64,000 nucleotides of DNA from Chelatococcus asaccharovorans. Lineage in GTDB: Bacteria > Pseudomonadota > Alphaproteobacteria > Rhizobiales > Beijerinckiaceae. The translations under genes and the position numbers were made by a program. The stretch spans positions 310,001 to 374,000 of the forward strand of contig NZ_QJJK01000003.1 in assembly GCF_003201475.1 (NCBI RefSeq). The letters run 5' to 3'. Positions 1-6,718 of this stretch are shown here, one piece after another (the stretch's first letter is position 1; each line of letters opens with the position of its first letter). The notes beneath the pieces were generated by a model. That model saw only the letters and a program-made list of their open reading frames with translations. It had not been told where the DNA came from and ran no database searches.

Positions 1-579
1 CTCGTATCCGGCGTGGCGGGCGTCGCGATGGGGCTCATCGGCGGCTATTACGGCGGCAAGGCCGATGCGGTGATCCTGCGGTTGATCGACATCCAGCTCG
101 CCTTTCCGCTGGTGCTGCTCGTCATCGCGGTCGTCGCCGTCGTCGGCCCGTCGCTGACCAATCTCATCATCATCATGGGGCTGTCGGGATGGCCGCGCTT
201 TGCGCGGGTGGTGCGCGGCTCGGTACTCTCCGTCCGCAACAAGGAATTCGTCGAGGCCGCGCGGGCGATCGGTGTGAAGACGCCGCGTATCATGCTGCAG
301 CATATCCTCCCCAATGTCCTCTCGGCGGTGATCGTCTACGCGAGCTTCGATCTCGCCCGCATGATCCTCTTGGAAGCAACGCTTAGCTTCCTCGGGCTCG
401 GCGTGCAGCCGCCATCCCCCACCTGGGGCGGGATGATCAGCGACGGGGCCAAATACATGAGCCTGTCCTGGTCGGTCTCGCTCAGCCCCGGCATCGCCAT
501 CGCGCTTCTGATCCTGGCCTTCAACATTCTCGGCGACGAGCTCCGCGACGCGCTCGACCCGCAGATTTCCGACAACTGA
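1..579 (+). CDS. ABC transporter permease, DppC/OppC type (5' end outside window)
   Basis: This is the C-terminal 192 residues of an inner-membrane permease for a peptide- or nickel-type ABC importer. The reading frame is open from base 1, so the gene begins upstream. The binding-protein-dependent transport domain is clear. The EAA loop that docks the ATPase reads EAARAIGVKTPRIMLQHILP, followed by hydrophobic segments, the conserved FLGLGVQPPSPTWGGMI stretch and a C-terminal DELRDALDP motif. It closely resembles the permease at 17037-17903. The tautomerase gene begins 34 bp downstream, so both may share a transcript. The substrate cannot be told from sequence. Confidence 0.95.
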   Translation, partial: LVSGVAGVAMGLIGGYYGGKADAVILRLIDIQLAFPLVLLVIAVVAVVGPSLTNLIIIMGLSGWPRFARVVRGSVLSVRNKEFVEAARAIGVKTPRIMLQHILPNVLSAVIVYASFDLARMILLEATLSFLGLGVQPPSPTWGGMISDGAKYMSLSWSVSLSPGIAIALLILAFNILGDELRDALDPQISDN

Positions 580-613
580 CGTCGCGAACGATCCGGCCCG
601 GGAGGGCTCGACC

Positions 614-835
614 ATGATCATTTCCATTCAATTCGAGAACAGCCGCACCGACGATACCAAGCGCGCCGGTGCCAAGGCGATGACGGAGGCCGCGGTTGCG
701 ACCCTCGGCGTCAAGCCCGAATGGGTCACCGTGCTCTACGAGAATTACGACAAGGAGAACTGGGCGATCGGCGGGGAACTGCTGCTCGATCGCCATGCCG
801 CGCGCGAAAAGGCAGCAAAGGCCGGGAAGCCCTAA
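614..835 (+). CDS. Tautomerase-like protein 1 (no Pro-1)
   Basis: A 73-residue protein of the 4-oxalocrotonate tautomerase (4-OT) superfamily. These small beta-alpha-beta subunits form hexamers and normally use an N-terminal proline, exposed by Met removal, as the catalytic base. Recognition rests on the length, the opening MIISIQFE strand and the WAIGGELLLDR segment that matches the family FGIGGEL motif. The second residue is Ile, not Pro, so the usual catalytic base is absent. GGAGGG about 8 bp upstream supports this ATG. It is the first of three tandem paralogues (614, 1030, 1292). It may be a non-catalytic or structural partner of the middle copy; that is inference. Confidence 0.8.
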   Translation: MIISIQFENSRTDDTKRAGAKAMTEAAVATLGVKPEWVTVLYENYDKENWAIGGELLLDRHAAREKAAKAGKP

Positions 836-894
836 TCCACCGCCGTGTCAGGTGGCGTGGACAGTTGTTCGCGTCGGCCTTGCCGAAGGTCGCG

Positions 895-966
895 GTCATT
901 CCGGGCTCGGGCCTCTCGGCCCGCCCCGGAATGACGACGGAGGTTCCCATGGCTTCACCGCGGCAA
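895..966. repeat. Palindromic intergenic repeat, copy 1
   Basis: GTCATTCCGGG at 895 pairs with CCCCGGAATGAC ending at 935, giving a long hairpin with a GC-rich centre. The flanking bases up to 966 recur in reverse complement at 1521-1594. This looks like the short palindromic intergenic repeats common in Rhizobiales genomes. The two copies lie in opposite orientation on either side of the second and third tautomerase genes. Confidence 0.7.
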
Positions 967-1029
967 CTGTCGTCCTAGGCCGCACATCTGCAATCACCCA
1001 ACCAACGACCATTGAGACAGGGACATGTC

Positions 1030-1245
1030 ATGCCCATCATCACCATTCAGTTCGACAAGGGCCGCTCCGTCGAGAAGAAGCGGGAAGTCGCCAAGGCCGT
1101 CACCGATGCCATCGTCGCGACGCTGGGCGGCGAGCGCGACTGGGTCACCATCCTGTTCCGCGACTACGAGCGGACGGACTGGGCGATCGGCGGCAACCTG
1201 CAACTCGACCGCCACGGCCCGCTGAAACCCGGCCACCACGGCTGA
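1030..1245 (+). CDS. 4-oxalocrotonate tautomerase family protein 2 (with Pro-1)
   Basis: A 71-residue 4-OT-superfamily enzyme. The ATG at 1030 gives MPIITIQFDKGRS, placing the canonical catalytic Pro directly after Met and an Arg at the position expected for substrate binding. An earlier start at 1012 would add six residues and bury the Pro, so 1030 is chosen. The later WAIGGNLQLDR segment matches the active-site FGIGG motif with Trp in place of Phe. The equivalent of 4-OT Arg39 appears to be Thr (VTILF). It is the only one of the three tandem copies that looks catalytically complete. The substrate is unknown; the family isomerises or dehalogenates 2-oxo acids. Confidence 0.85.
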   Translation: MPIITIQFDKGRSVEKKREVAKAVTDAIVATLGGERDWVTILFRDYERTDWAIGGNLQLDRHGPLKPGHHG

Positions 1246-1291
1246 AGGCCACGCAACATCCGTTCTCGTCACGAACAAGGACATCACGACA

Positions 1292-1510
1292 GTGATCATC
1301 ACCATCCAGATGGAAAGAGGCCGCAACGTCGATACCAAGCGGCGCGCGGCCAAGGCCTTTACCGACGCGGCCATCGCGACCCTCGGCGCCAAGGCCGAAT
1401 GGGTGACTGTGCTGTTCGAGGACTACGAGCGCACGGACTGGGCGATCGGCGGCAATCTGCAGCTCGATCGCCATGGCCCGGGGCTCGTCACGCTCGGCAA
1501 CAAGGACTAG
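1292..1510 (+). CDS. Tautomerase-like protein 3 (no Pro-1)
   Basis: A 72-residue third 4-OT paralogue. Translation apparently begins at GTG 1292, giving MIITIQMERGRN; no in-frame start supplies a proline as second residue. The core is very close to copy 2, including a shared ERTDWAIGGNLQLDRHGP stretch, so the two probably arose by recent duplication. The C-terminus diverges (GLVTLGNKD). As in copy 1, the missing Pro-1 argues for altered chemistry or a structural role in a hetero-oligomer. The GTG start and lack of a strong Shine-Dalgarno sequence make the exact start less certain than for copy 2. Confidence 0.75.
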   Translation: MIITIQMERGRNVDTKRRAAKAFTDAAIATLGAKAEWVTVLFEDYERTDWAIGGNLQLDRHGPGLVTLGNKD

Positions 1511-1820
1511 CCTAGCGCGTGTGGACCGTTGCCGCGGTGAAGCCACCGGAACCACCGTGTCATTCCGGGGCGGGCCGAAAGGCCCGAGCCAGGAACCCAA
1601 GAATACCAGGTTCAACAACACCACGCTTAACCGGGGAGGCACAGTCCGATGCGCCTTCTTCTCAGACCTCGTGTTCATGGATTCCGGGCTCCTCGCTGAC
1701 GCGAGGCCCGGGAATGACGGCGGGATTCCATCCAAATACAGCATGCTCTCAACAAGAATGGGCCGGGAGAGTTCATCTTCCCGGCCCCCGATTATGTCCG
1801 AAGACAAGGATCGGCGCTTA
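1511..1820. repeat. Gene-free stretch with palindromic repeats and a candidate terminator
   Basis: About 310 bases without a convincing gene. Bases 1521-1594 are an inverted copy of the repeat at 895-966. A further palindrome spans 1679-1717, with an ATTCCGGG arm and a CCCGGGAATGAC arm. A stem at 1760-1787 (GGGCCGGGA pairing with TCCCGGCCC) lies just past the 3' end of the minus-strand binding-protein gene and may end its transcript, although the following T-run is weak. Confidence 0.6.
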
Positions 1821-3332
1821 CTACTTGAGCGATGTATTGTAAAAATAGAAGCGCTGGTCGCCGCTTGGCTTGAAGTTCTCCAGCTTGTTGGTCGTGCCGT
1901 AGAATTCAACGCCGGCGAAGAGGAAGATGATCGGCGCTTCGTCATGCATGATGCGCATCGCCTTTTTGTAGATGGCGTCCCGCTTGGCGCGGTCGGTCTC
2001 GCGCGCGCCCGCGTCGATCAAGGCGTCAAGTTCGGCGTTCTTGATATAGGAATAGCGATAGTCCGACCGGTAGGCTGCGATCGCGAAACCTGGATCATCG
2101 GGAACCCCGAGGCCGATCAGGCCGAGCGGCGCGAGCTCGCGGGCGATGAACTGGCGCAGGAACTCGCCGGACTCGAGCGAGGTGATCTTGGTCCTCACGC
2201 CCACCTTGTCGAGCATGCCGGCGATGGCCTCGCAGAGCTCGCGATCGTTCGGATAGCGGTTCGACGGGCATTTGAAGCCGACCTCGAAGCCGTTGGGGTA
2301 GCCGGCTTCGGCGAGCAGAGCCTTGGCCTTGGCCGGATCATAGGGATAGTCGTCGATCGCCGGGTCGAAACCGAGCTGGTTCTTCCGCAGGATCTGGCCA
2401 TGCAACATCCCGCCCTTGCCGAAGAAGAGGTTGTCGATGATGAGCTTCTTGTCGATGGCGTAGTTCAAGGCCTGGCGGACGCGCTTGTCCTGGATCGGCC
2501 CCGGGTGGGTCTCAAGCGAGGACTGCACCACCTGGAACACCCGGTAGCTGTCGACACCGATCAGCTTCAGATCGGGGCGGCGCTCCAGTTCGATCGCGGT
2601 GGTCACAGGCAGGTTGACGGCAAGCCCGTATTCGCCCGTGGTGAGCCCCGCGGCGCGCGCGGTGTCATCCGGCACCGCCTTCCACACCAGCCGGTCGATG
2701 CCTTCCGGCAGCTTGCCCCAGTATCCCGTATTCTTGTCCATCACCAGCCGGTCGTCCTTGACCCACTCGGTGAGCTTGAACAGGCCGGTGCCGATCGGCT
2801 TCTGGCCGAAGCCCTTCGGGCCGACCTCGGCCCAATAGGCCGGCGGCGTCACCAGCACCTGGGCGAGCATCAGCTCGAGCGCGGGGTAGGGGTGTTTCAG
2901 GCGCAGGCGAACGGTCAGGTCGTCAACCTTCTCCGCGCCCGCGAGACCCGTCGAGTAGACCGTATAGGCCGAGGCGATCTTCGGATCCATGAAGACACGG
3001 AGGCTGTGCACCACCGCATCCGCGTTCATCGGTTCGCCATTGGTGAAGCTGACCCCTTTGCGCAGCTTGATCAGGATCTCCGTCTCGGAAATCTTGTCGA
3101 AGCTCTCGGCCAGAAGCGGTTCGATCTTGCCGCTGAGCGGATTGTTGAAGAACAGCGGCTCGAGGATCGCGAAAGACGGATTATTGGTCGACAGGGTGCC
3201 GAACAAATCCGCCGGGTCGTAAGGCTGGGCGATGGTCAAGGTCGCCGCCGCGGCACTGCCGGACAAAGACGCTGTAGACGCGATGAAAGGCAGCGACACC
3301 GCAAGCGCGAGTGCACGCAGGTTGGGGCGCAT
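1821..3332 (-). CDS. Family-5 extracellular solute-binding protein
   Basis: A 503-residue periplasmic binding protein of the DppA/OppA type (SBP_bac_5), which delivers a peptide-like or other small solute to an ABC permease. The N-terminus has a signal peptide (RALALAVSLPFIAST then an AAA-ATL cleavage region). Family motifs are visible: LRKGVSFTNGEPMNADAVVH, PIGTGLFKL and RQALNYAIDKK. It is a clear paralogue of the protein at 6719-8248; C-terminal segments such as ELDALIDAGARETDRAKR are almost identical. It is divergently transcribed from the XRE-cupin regulator at 3454, the likely controller. No permease is directly downstream; the partner may be the permease ending at 579. Confidence 0.93.
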   Translation of the reverse strand: MRPNLRALALAVSLPFIASTASLSGSAAAATLTIAQPYDPADLFGTLSTNNPSFAILEPLFFNNPLSGKIEPLLAESFDKISETEILIKLRKGVSFTNGEPMNADAVVHSLRVFMDPKIASAYTVYSTGLAGAEKVDDLTVRLRLKHPYPALELMLAQVLVTPPAYWAEVGPKGFGQKPIGTGLFKLTEWVKDDRLVMDKNTGYWGKLPEGIDRLVWKAVPDDTARAAGLTTGEYGLAVNLPVTTAIELERRPDLKLIGVDSYRVFQVVQSSLETHPGPIQDKRVRQALNYAIDKKLIIDNLFFGKGGMLHGQILRKNQLGFDPAIDDYPYDPAKAKALLAEAGYPNGFEVGFKCPSNRYPNDRELCEAIAGMLDKVGVRTKITSLESGEFLRQFIARELAPLGLIGLGVPDDPGFAIAAYRSDYRYSYIKNAELDALIDAGARETDRAKRDAIYKKAMRIMHDEAPIIFLFAGVEFYGTTNKLENFKPSGDQRFYFYNTSLK

Positions 3333-3344
3333 CGGGTTCTCCTC

Positions 3345-3360
3345 GGATTTAAATTATGTC
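3345..3360. promoter_or_regulatory. Candidate operator of the XRE-cupin regulator
   Basis: GGATTTAAATTATGTC lies 12 bp upstream of the solute-binding-protein start on the minus strand. It resembles GGATTTGAAATTCGTC and its inverted partner upstream of the dipeptidase gene at 6490, allowing a one-base indel. The assignment to the neighbouring regulator is inference. Confidence 0.35.
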
Positions 3361-3453
3361 GAGCGTATCGTCATTTTTTGAATTTACAAAAGAAAATTTC
3401 ACAAATATCGTCGCGATCGGACTTTCCGTTACAAGCGATCAAAGGTAACACCC

Positions 3454-4059
3454 ATTCCTGCCCTCGCCAGCAATCCAGCCGCCCTCGACCGTGAAACAGA
3501 TATCTCCGTCGGCGATCGTATCCGCCAGCTCCGCCTGGCGCGCGGTCGTTCGCTGAAAGAGGTCGCGGAACGGGCCGGGCTGTCGATCGCCCTGATCAGC
3601 CAGGTCGAACGCGGCCTGTCCTCCGCGTCGGTGCGTGTACTCGCGCGGCTGGCGCATGGTCTTGATGTCGACATCGCGGACCTGTTCGAGCCGCCCTTCG
3701 ACGAGGGCGATAGCGAGCGGCCCATCGCGCGCGTCAAGGATCGCAAGCGTATCGAGCTGGCGCAGACGGGCATCACGAAGGAGCTCCTGACGCCCTTTCG
3801 CCGGTTGCCGCGGCTCGACATCTACATGATGACCATCGAACCCAACGGGAAATCGGGCGACGAGAGCTTTGTCCATGACGGCGAGGAGGCCGGCGTTATC
3901 CTGGAGGGGAGCCTCGATTTCTTCGTCGATGGCCGGCGCTACGTGCTCGGGCAGGGCGACTGCTTTCGCTTCGCGAGCCAGCGCCCCCACAAATATTACA
4001 ATGCAGGCCCGATCCCCACGAAAGTGATGTGGGTCCTGTTTCGCAGCGACGCAAAATAG
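3454..4059 (+). CDS. XRE-family regulator with C-terminal cupin domain (non-canonical start)
   Basis: A one-component DNA-binding regulator. An N-terminal helix-turn-helix (VGDRIRQLRLARGRSLKEVA, then AGLSIALISQVERG) is followed by a cupin fold (EEAGVILEGSLDFFVDGRRY, RPHKYYNAGP) that probably senses a small ligand. The first ATG/GTG/TTG in frame is GTG 3631, inside the helix-turn-helix, so the true start must be upstream. The frame is open back to a stop at 3379 with no standard start codon. ATT at 3454 follows AAAGG by 8 bp and gives 201 residues, a usual size for the family. A frameshift or sequencing error is the alternative. It probably regulates the adjacent binding-protein and dipeptidase genes. 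Confidence 0.8.
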   Translation: MPALASNPAALDRETDISVGDRIRQLRLARGRSLKEVAERAGLSIALISQVERGLSSASVRVLARLAHGLDVDIADLFEPPFDEGDSERPIARVKDRKRIELAQTGITKELLTPFRRLPRLDIYMMTIEPNGKSGDESFVHDGEEAGVILEGSLDFFVDGRRYVLGQGDCFRFASQRPHKYYNAGPIPTKVMWVLFRSDAK

Positions 4060-4076
4060 AAACCGGGATCGGCCGC

Positions 4077-4246
4077 CTAGTGGTTCGTTTCCAGCATTTG
4101 CATCCCATTTGTATCGGCCCCGAGGGCAAATGTTGGAAACAGGAGAACCACTGGGATGTTTATGATTCGAGTGGAATTGCCGAATTTGACATTCGGTCTC
4201 GAGGTCGACATCGGGCGGGTACCGAATGTCAAATTCATTCCACTAG
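4077..4246. repeat. Two-hairpin structured repeat, copy A
   Basis: Hairpin 1: outer arm AGTGGTTC (4079-4086) pairs with GAACCACT (4145-4152). Its inner arm 4087-4101 pairs with 4126-4140, and AGGA bulges out on the 3' side. Hairpin 2: outer arm AGTGGAAT (4170-4177) pairs with ATTCCACT (4237-4244). Its inner arm 4182-4197 pairs with 4221-4236, and TGCC bulges out on the 5' side. The same arrangement occurs at 51063-51231 with pair-preserving differences. It lies between the XRE-cupin gene and the M19 homologue. Confidence 0.85.
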
Positions 4247-4324
4247 CGTCCGCGCGCCGGCCCTGGTTTGAAGCCCGACCGACGCCGTTTTCAGCGACCG
4301 TACAAGCGCACAGGGAGTCCAGAG

Positions 4325-5323
4325 GTGTCCGAACTGTCCCATATCGTCATAGACGGCCTGAACTGCGCCTCGATGAACCGCGACCAGATGGTGCGCACCC
4401 ATGCGGGCGGCATCACCGCGCTCAACTATACCTGCCTGCCGGTGCTTGGGGATCTCGTTGCGTCCCTGACGCGCCTGCAGGCCGTGCGCGACACCATCGA
4501 GGCCATGCCCGATATTGCCCTGATCGTATCCTCGACCGGAGATATCCGCGCGGCCCACGAGTCGGGACGCGTCGGTGTCATCCTCGGCACCCAGAACTCC
4601 ACCATGGTCGAGGCCGACGTGGCCTTGCTCGGCGTATTCCGGACGCTCGGTATACGTATCCTGCAGCCGACCTACAATGAGCAGAACGCCTTTGGCTATG
4701 GTGCATCCTTCGATGCGAGCACGGATCGCGGCATCACCGAGGCCGGACGCGCCTGGCTCGCGGAAATGCACAAGCAGCGCCTGATCGTCGACCTGTCGCA
4801 TTGCGGCCCGACGACGACCGACGACTATCTGGCCGCGGCCCGCGCGCCCGTCGTCATCAGCCATGCGAATGCCTATGCGTTGTGTCCCAACCCGCGCAAC
4901 AAATCGGATGCGCAGGCCCGCGCCGTAGCCGAGACGGGCGGGCTCATCGGCGCCGTGATGTGGTCGCCCCTGGTCAAGATCGAGCGCCGGCCGGTGCTCG
5001 ACGATTATATCGACCATGTCGCGCATTGGGTGAACGTCGCCGGCGTCGACCATGTCTCTTTCGCGACCGACCTTGTCGAGCCGCATCCGGACCCGGTGAA
5101 ATGGGACAAGGCGGTCGGTCCGAACGGCGAATATCCGAACATCACCGGCATCCTCGGCGATTGGTACCGCTACGAGACCCGTCTCAACACCGGCTTCCAG
5201 TCGATGAAGGACACGCCCGGCATCTGGGAGGGCATGCGTCGTCGTGGTTTTGGCGCATCGGACATCGAGAAGATCGCCTCCGGCAACTGGCTACGGGTGA
5301 TGCACGACATCTGGGGCGCGTGA
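4325..5323 (+). CDS. M19 (membrane dipeptidase)-family homologue A with altered metal site
   Basis: A 332-residue TIM-barrel protein of the renal/membrane dipeptidase family, which normally cleaves dipeptides with a two-zinc centre. GTG 4325 is chosen because GGGAG lies 7 bp upstream and it aligns with the start of the paralogue; an ATG at 4268 is possible. Family landmarks are present: LIVDLSHCG (His159), VVISHANA (His180), RNKSD and VSFATD (Asp249). The N-terminal HxD ligand pair (normally DGHxD) reads DGLNC, and the family Glu ligand is Gln90 (GTQNS). No signal peptide is seen, so it is probably cytoplasmic. It is convergent with its paralogue at 5486-6490. The true substrate is unknown. 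Confidence 0.85.
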   Translation: MSELSHIVIDGLNCASMNRDQMVRTHAGGITALNYTCLPVLGDLVASLTRLQAVRDTIEAMPDIALIVSSTGDIRAAHESGRVGVILGTQNSTMVEADVALLGVFRTLGIRILQPTYNEQNAFGYGASFDASTDRGITEAGRAWLAEMHKQRLIVDLSHCGPTTTDDYLAAARAPVVISHANAYALCPNPRNKSDAQARAVAETGGLIGAVMWSPLVKIERRPVLDDYIDHVAHWVNVAGVDHVSFATDLVEPHPDPVKWDKAVGPNGEYPNITGILGDWYRYETRLNTGFQSMKDTPGIWEGMRRRGFGASDIEKIASGNWLRVMHDIWGA

Positions 5324-5364
5324 GGCTCTCCCTTCCCCCAATACGGGGAGCCGATCCGTGCAGG

Positions 5365-5404
5365 GTCCAGTCGGGCTTCCAAGCCCGACTGGACTTTCTT
5401 TTTT
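5365..5404 (+). terminator. Rho-independent terminator
   Basis: A perfect 14-bp stem (5365-5378 with 5381-5394) closed by a 2-base loop is followed by TTTCTTTTTT. It sits 41 bp after the stop of M19 homologue A and separates the two convergent M19 genes. Confidence 0.93.
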
Positions 5405-5485
5405 GGGAAGGATGTGGAACCGCAGATCTGTGTGATCCGACCCTACAGGAGAATCCGTTGGCTCGCCCAAGCGGAGGGGAGGGAG

Positions 5486-6490
5486 CTATTCCCCCCAGAC
5501 CTCGGCATAGACGCGCAGGAGATTTCCGCCCATGACCTTGTCGATGTCCGATGCCCGAAAGCCCTTGCGTTTCAAGGCGTCGCCGAGATGCGGCGTGTCG
5601 GTCAGGCTCTCGAAACCTTCGGTCATGCGACAGGTGAAGATGAACCACGGGCCCATGACACCGGTGACTTCGGGATATAGGCCCCGCGGGCCGAAGGACT
5701 TCTGCCACTGCTCCTCGGACGCATAGGATCCTTCCGACAGGTCACTGCCGAAGGCCACATGGTCGATCCCGATGAGATTGACGACATAGGCGACCTGCTC
5801 CGCCCAGTCATCCAGGGTCGGACGTGTCGCGTGCCGGGTCATCGGCGGCCAGGGCGTCAGGCCGACCGTGCCACCGGTGCGTGCCGCGGCAAGGATGAGA
5901 TCGTCGGGGATGTTGCGCAGGCTGTCGCACAGCGCCCGGGCGTTGGAATGGCTGAAGATGACGGGTCGCTTCGAGCGGGCGAGAACGTCGGCCGCCGTGC
6001 GGTACCCGACATGGGACAGGTCGATCAGCATCCTGAGCTCGTTCATGAGCGCGACCCATCGCTCGCCCTTTTCGGTCAGGCCATCGTCGCCCCCCTTGGC
6101 CAGCACGCCGCAGCCCAGGGTGTTGCGTTCCATATAGGTCGGCTGAAGGATCCTGAAGCCGATGCGCTGCAGGATGCGCAGAAGTTCGAGGTCATCTTCG
6201 ACGACCACCGAATTCTGGGCACCGAGAATGATGGCGAGCTTGCCCGCCGCCTTCGCGGCCTTGATATCGGCGACGCTGCGGGGAATGACGGCGATGTCCT
6301 TGTTTTCGGCGATCACCGCCAGGGTGCGCGCCAGTGCGGGCATGGCTGTTGCGAAATCATGGGGTGGACGGATCGCTGTCAGATTGATGGCCGTCACGCC
6401 GCCTTCCAGCGTGCGCAGCATCTGCTCGCGGCTGACGCGCGCGCAATTCAATCCGTCGACGACAACGGCATCGGGTGAGACTGATGGCAT
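5486..6490 (-). CDS. M19 (membrane dipeptidase)-family homologue B with altered metal site
   Basis: A 334-residue paralogue of the gene at 4325. ATG 6490 is preferred to TTG 6511 because AAGGA lies 5 bp upstream. It shares the same departures from the dipeptidase metal site: DGLNC at residues 12-16 replaces DGHxD, and Gln92 (GAQNS) replaces the family Glu. His160 (LIDLSH), His181 (IFSHSNARAL), RNIPDD and the VAFGSD Asp are kept. No signal peptide. The shared pattern shows that the change predates the duplication and is not a random mutation. Convergent to copy A; its promoter region carries a 16-bp inverted repeat at 6519-6572. Confidence 0.85.
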   Translation of the reverse strand: MPSVSPDAVVVDGLNCARVSREQMLRTLEGGVTAINLTAIRPPHDFATAMPALARTLAVIAENKDIAVIPRSVADIKAAKAAGKLAIILGAQNSVVVEDDLELLRILQRIGFRILQPTYMERNTLGCGVLAKGGDDGLTEKGERWVALMNELRMLIDLSHVGYRTAADVLARSKRPVIFSHSNARALCDSLRNIPDDLILAAARTGGTVGLTPWPPMTRHATRPTLDDWAEQVAYVVNLIGIDHVAFGSDLSEGSYASEEQWQKSFGPRGLYPEVTGVMGPWFIFTCRMTEGFESLTDTPHLGDALKRKGFRASDIDKVMGGNLLRVYAEVWGE

Positions 6491-6518
6491 GATGGTCCTT
6501 GCACTCCCCAAGTGTGGT

Positions 6519-6572
6519 GGATTTGAAATTCGTCACAGAATGGATCGAGTGTGATGGACGAATTTAAAATCC
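6519..6572. promoter_or_regulatory. 16-bp inverted repeat, candidate operator
   Basis: GGATTTGAAATTCGTC (6519-6534) is mirrored by GACGAATTTAAAATCC (6557-6572) with 15 of 16 matches and a 22-base spacer. It lies 29 bp upstream of M19 homologue B. Related bases occur upstream of the binding protein at 3345-3360, so it may be the site of the XRE-cupin regulator. Confidence 0.45.
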
Positions 6573-6599
6573 GAAAACCACACGAGAATTATTAGCTTG

Positions 6600-6674
6600 C
6601 TAGTGTCCTGATCGAATCCGAAATTCGAACGACGCCTCCCGGAAATGATACGAATTTCGGATTCGGGACACTAG
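6600..6674. repeat. Single-hairpin relative of the structured repeat
   Basis: Outer arm CTAGTGTCC (6600-6608) pairs with GGACACTAG (6666-6674). The inner arm 6613-6627 pairs perfectly with 6651-6665. A 4-base TGAT bulge sits on the 5' side between the arms. The CTAGTG ends, 4-base one-sided bulge and 15-bp inner arm match the hairpins at 4077-4246 and 51063-51231. It lies between M19 homologue B and the 3' end of the next binding-protein gene. Confidence 0.75.
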
Positions 6675-6718
6675 TCATACGGAACACGTGGGATAGGCGG
6701 GTTCTTGCGGCAGAACGA

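Noticed and set aside
3356-3448. 30-codon frame upstream of the XRE-cupin gene (frame 2), possible leader peptide or frameshifted start
   Set aside because: No ribosome site, and it ends before the HTH frame; a frameshift would have to occur at an unremarkable site.
1473-3494. Long plus-strand open frame (673 codons) across the binding-protein gene
   Set aside because: It is the antisense shadow of the minus-strand solute-binding protein, lies in high-GC DNA and shows no protein-family sequence.
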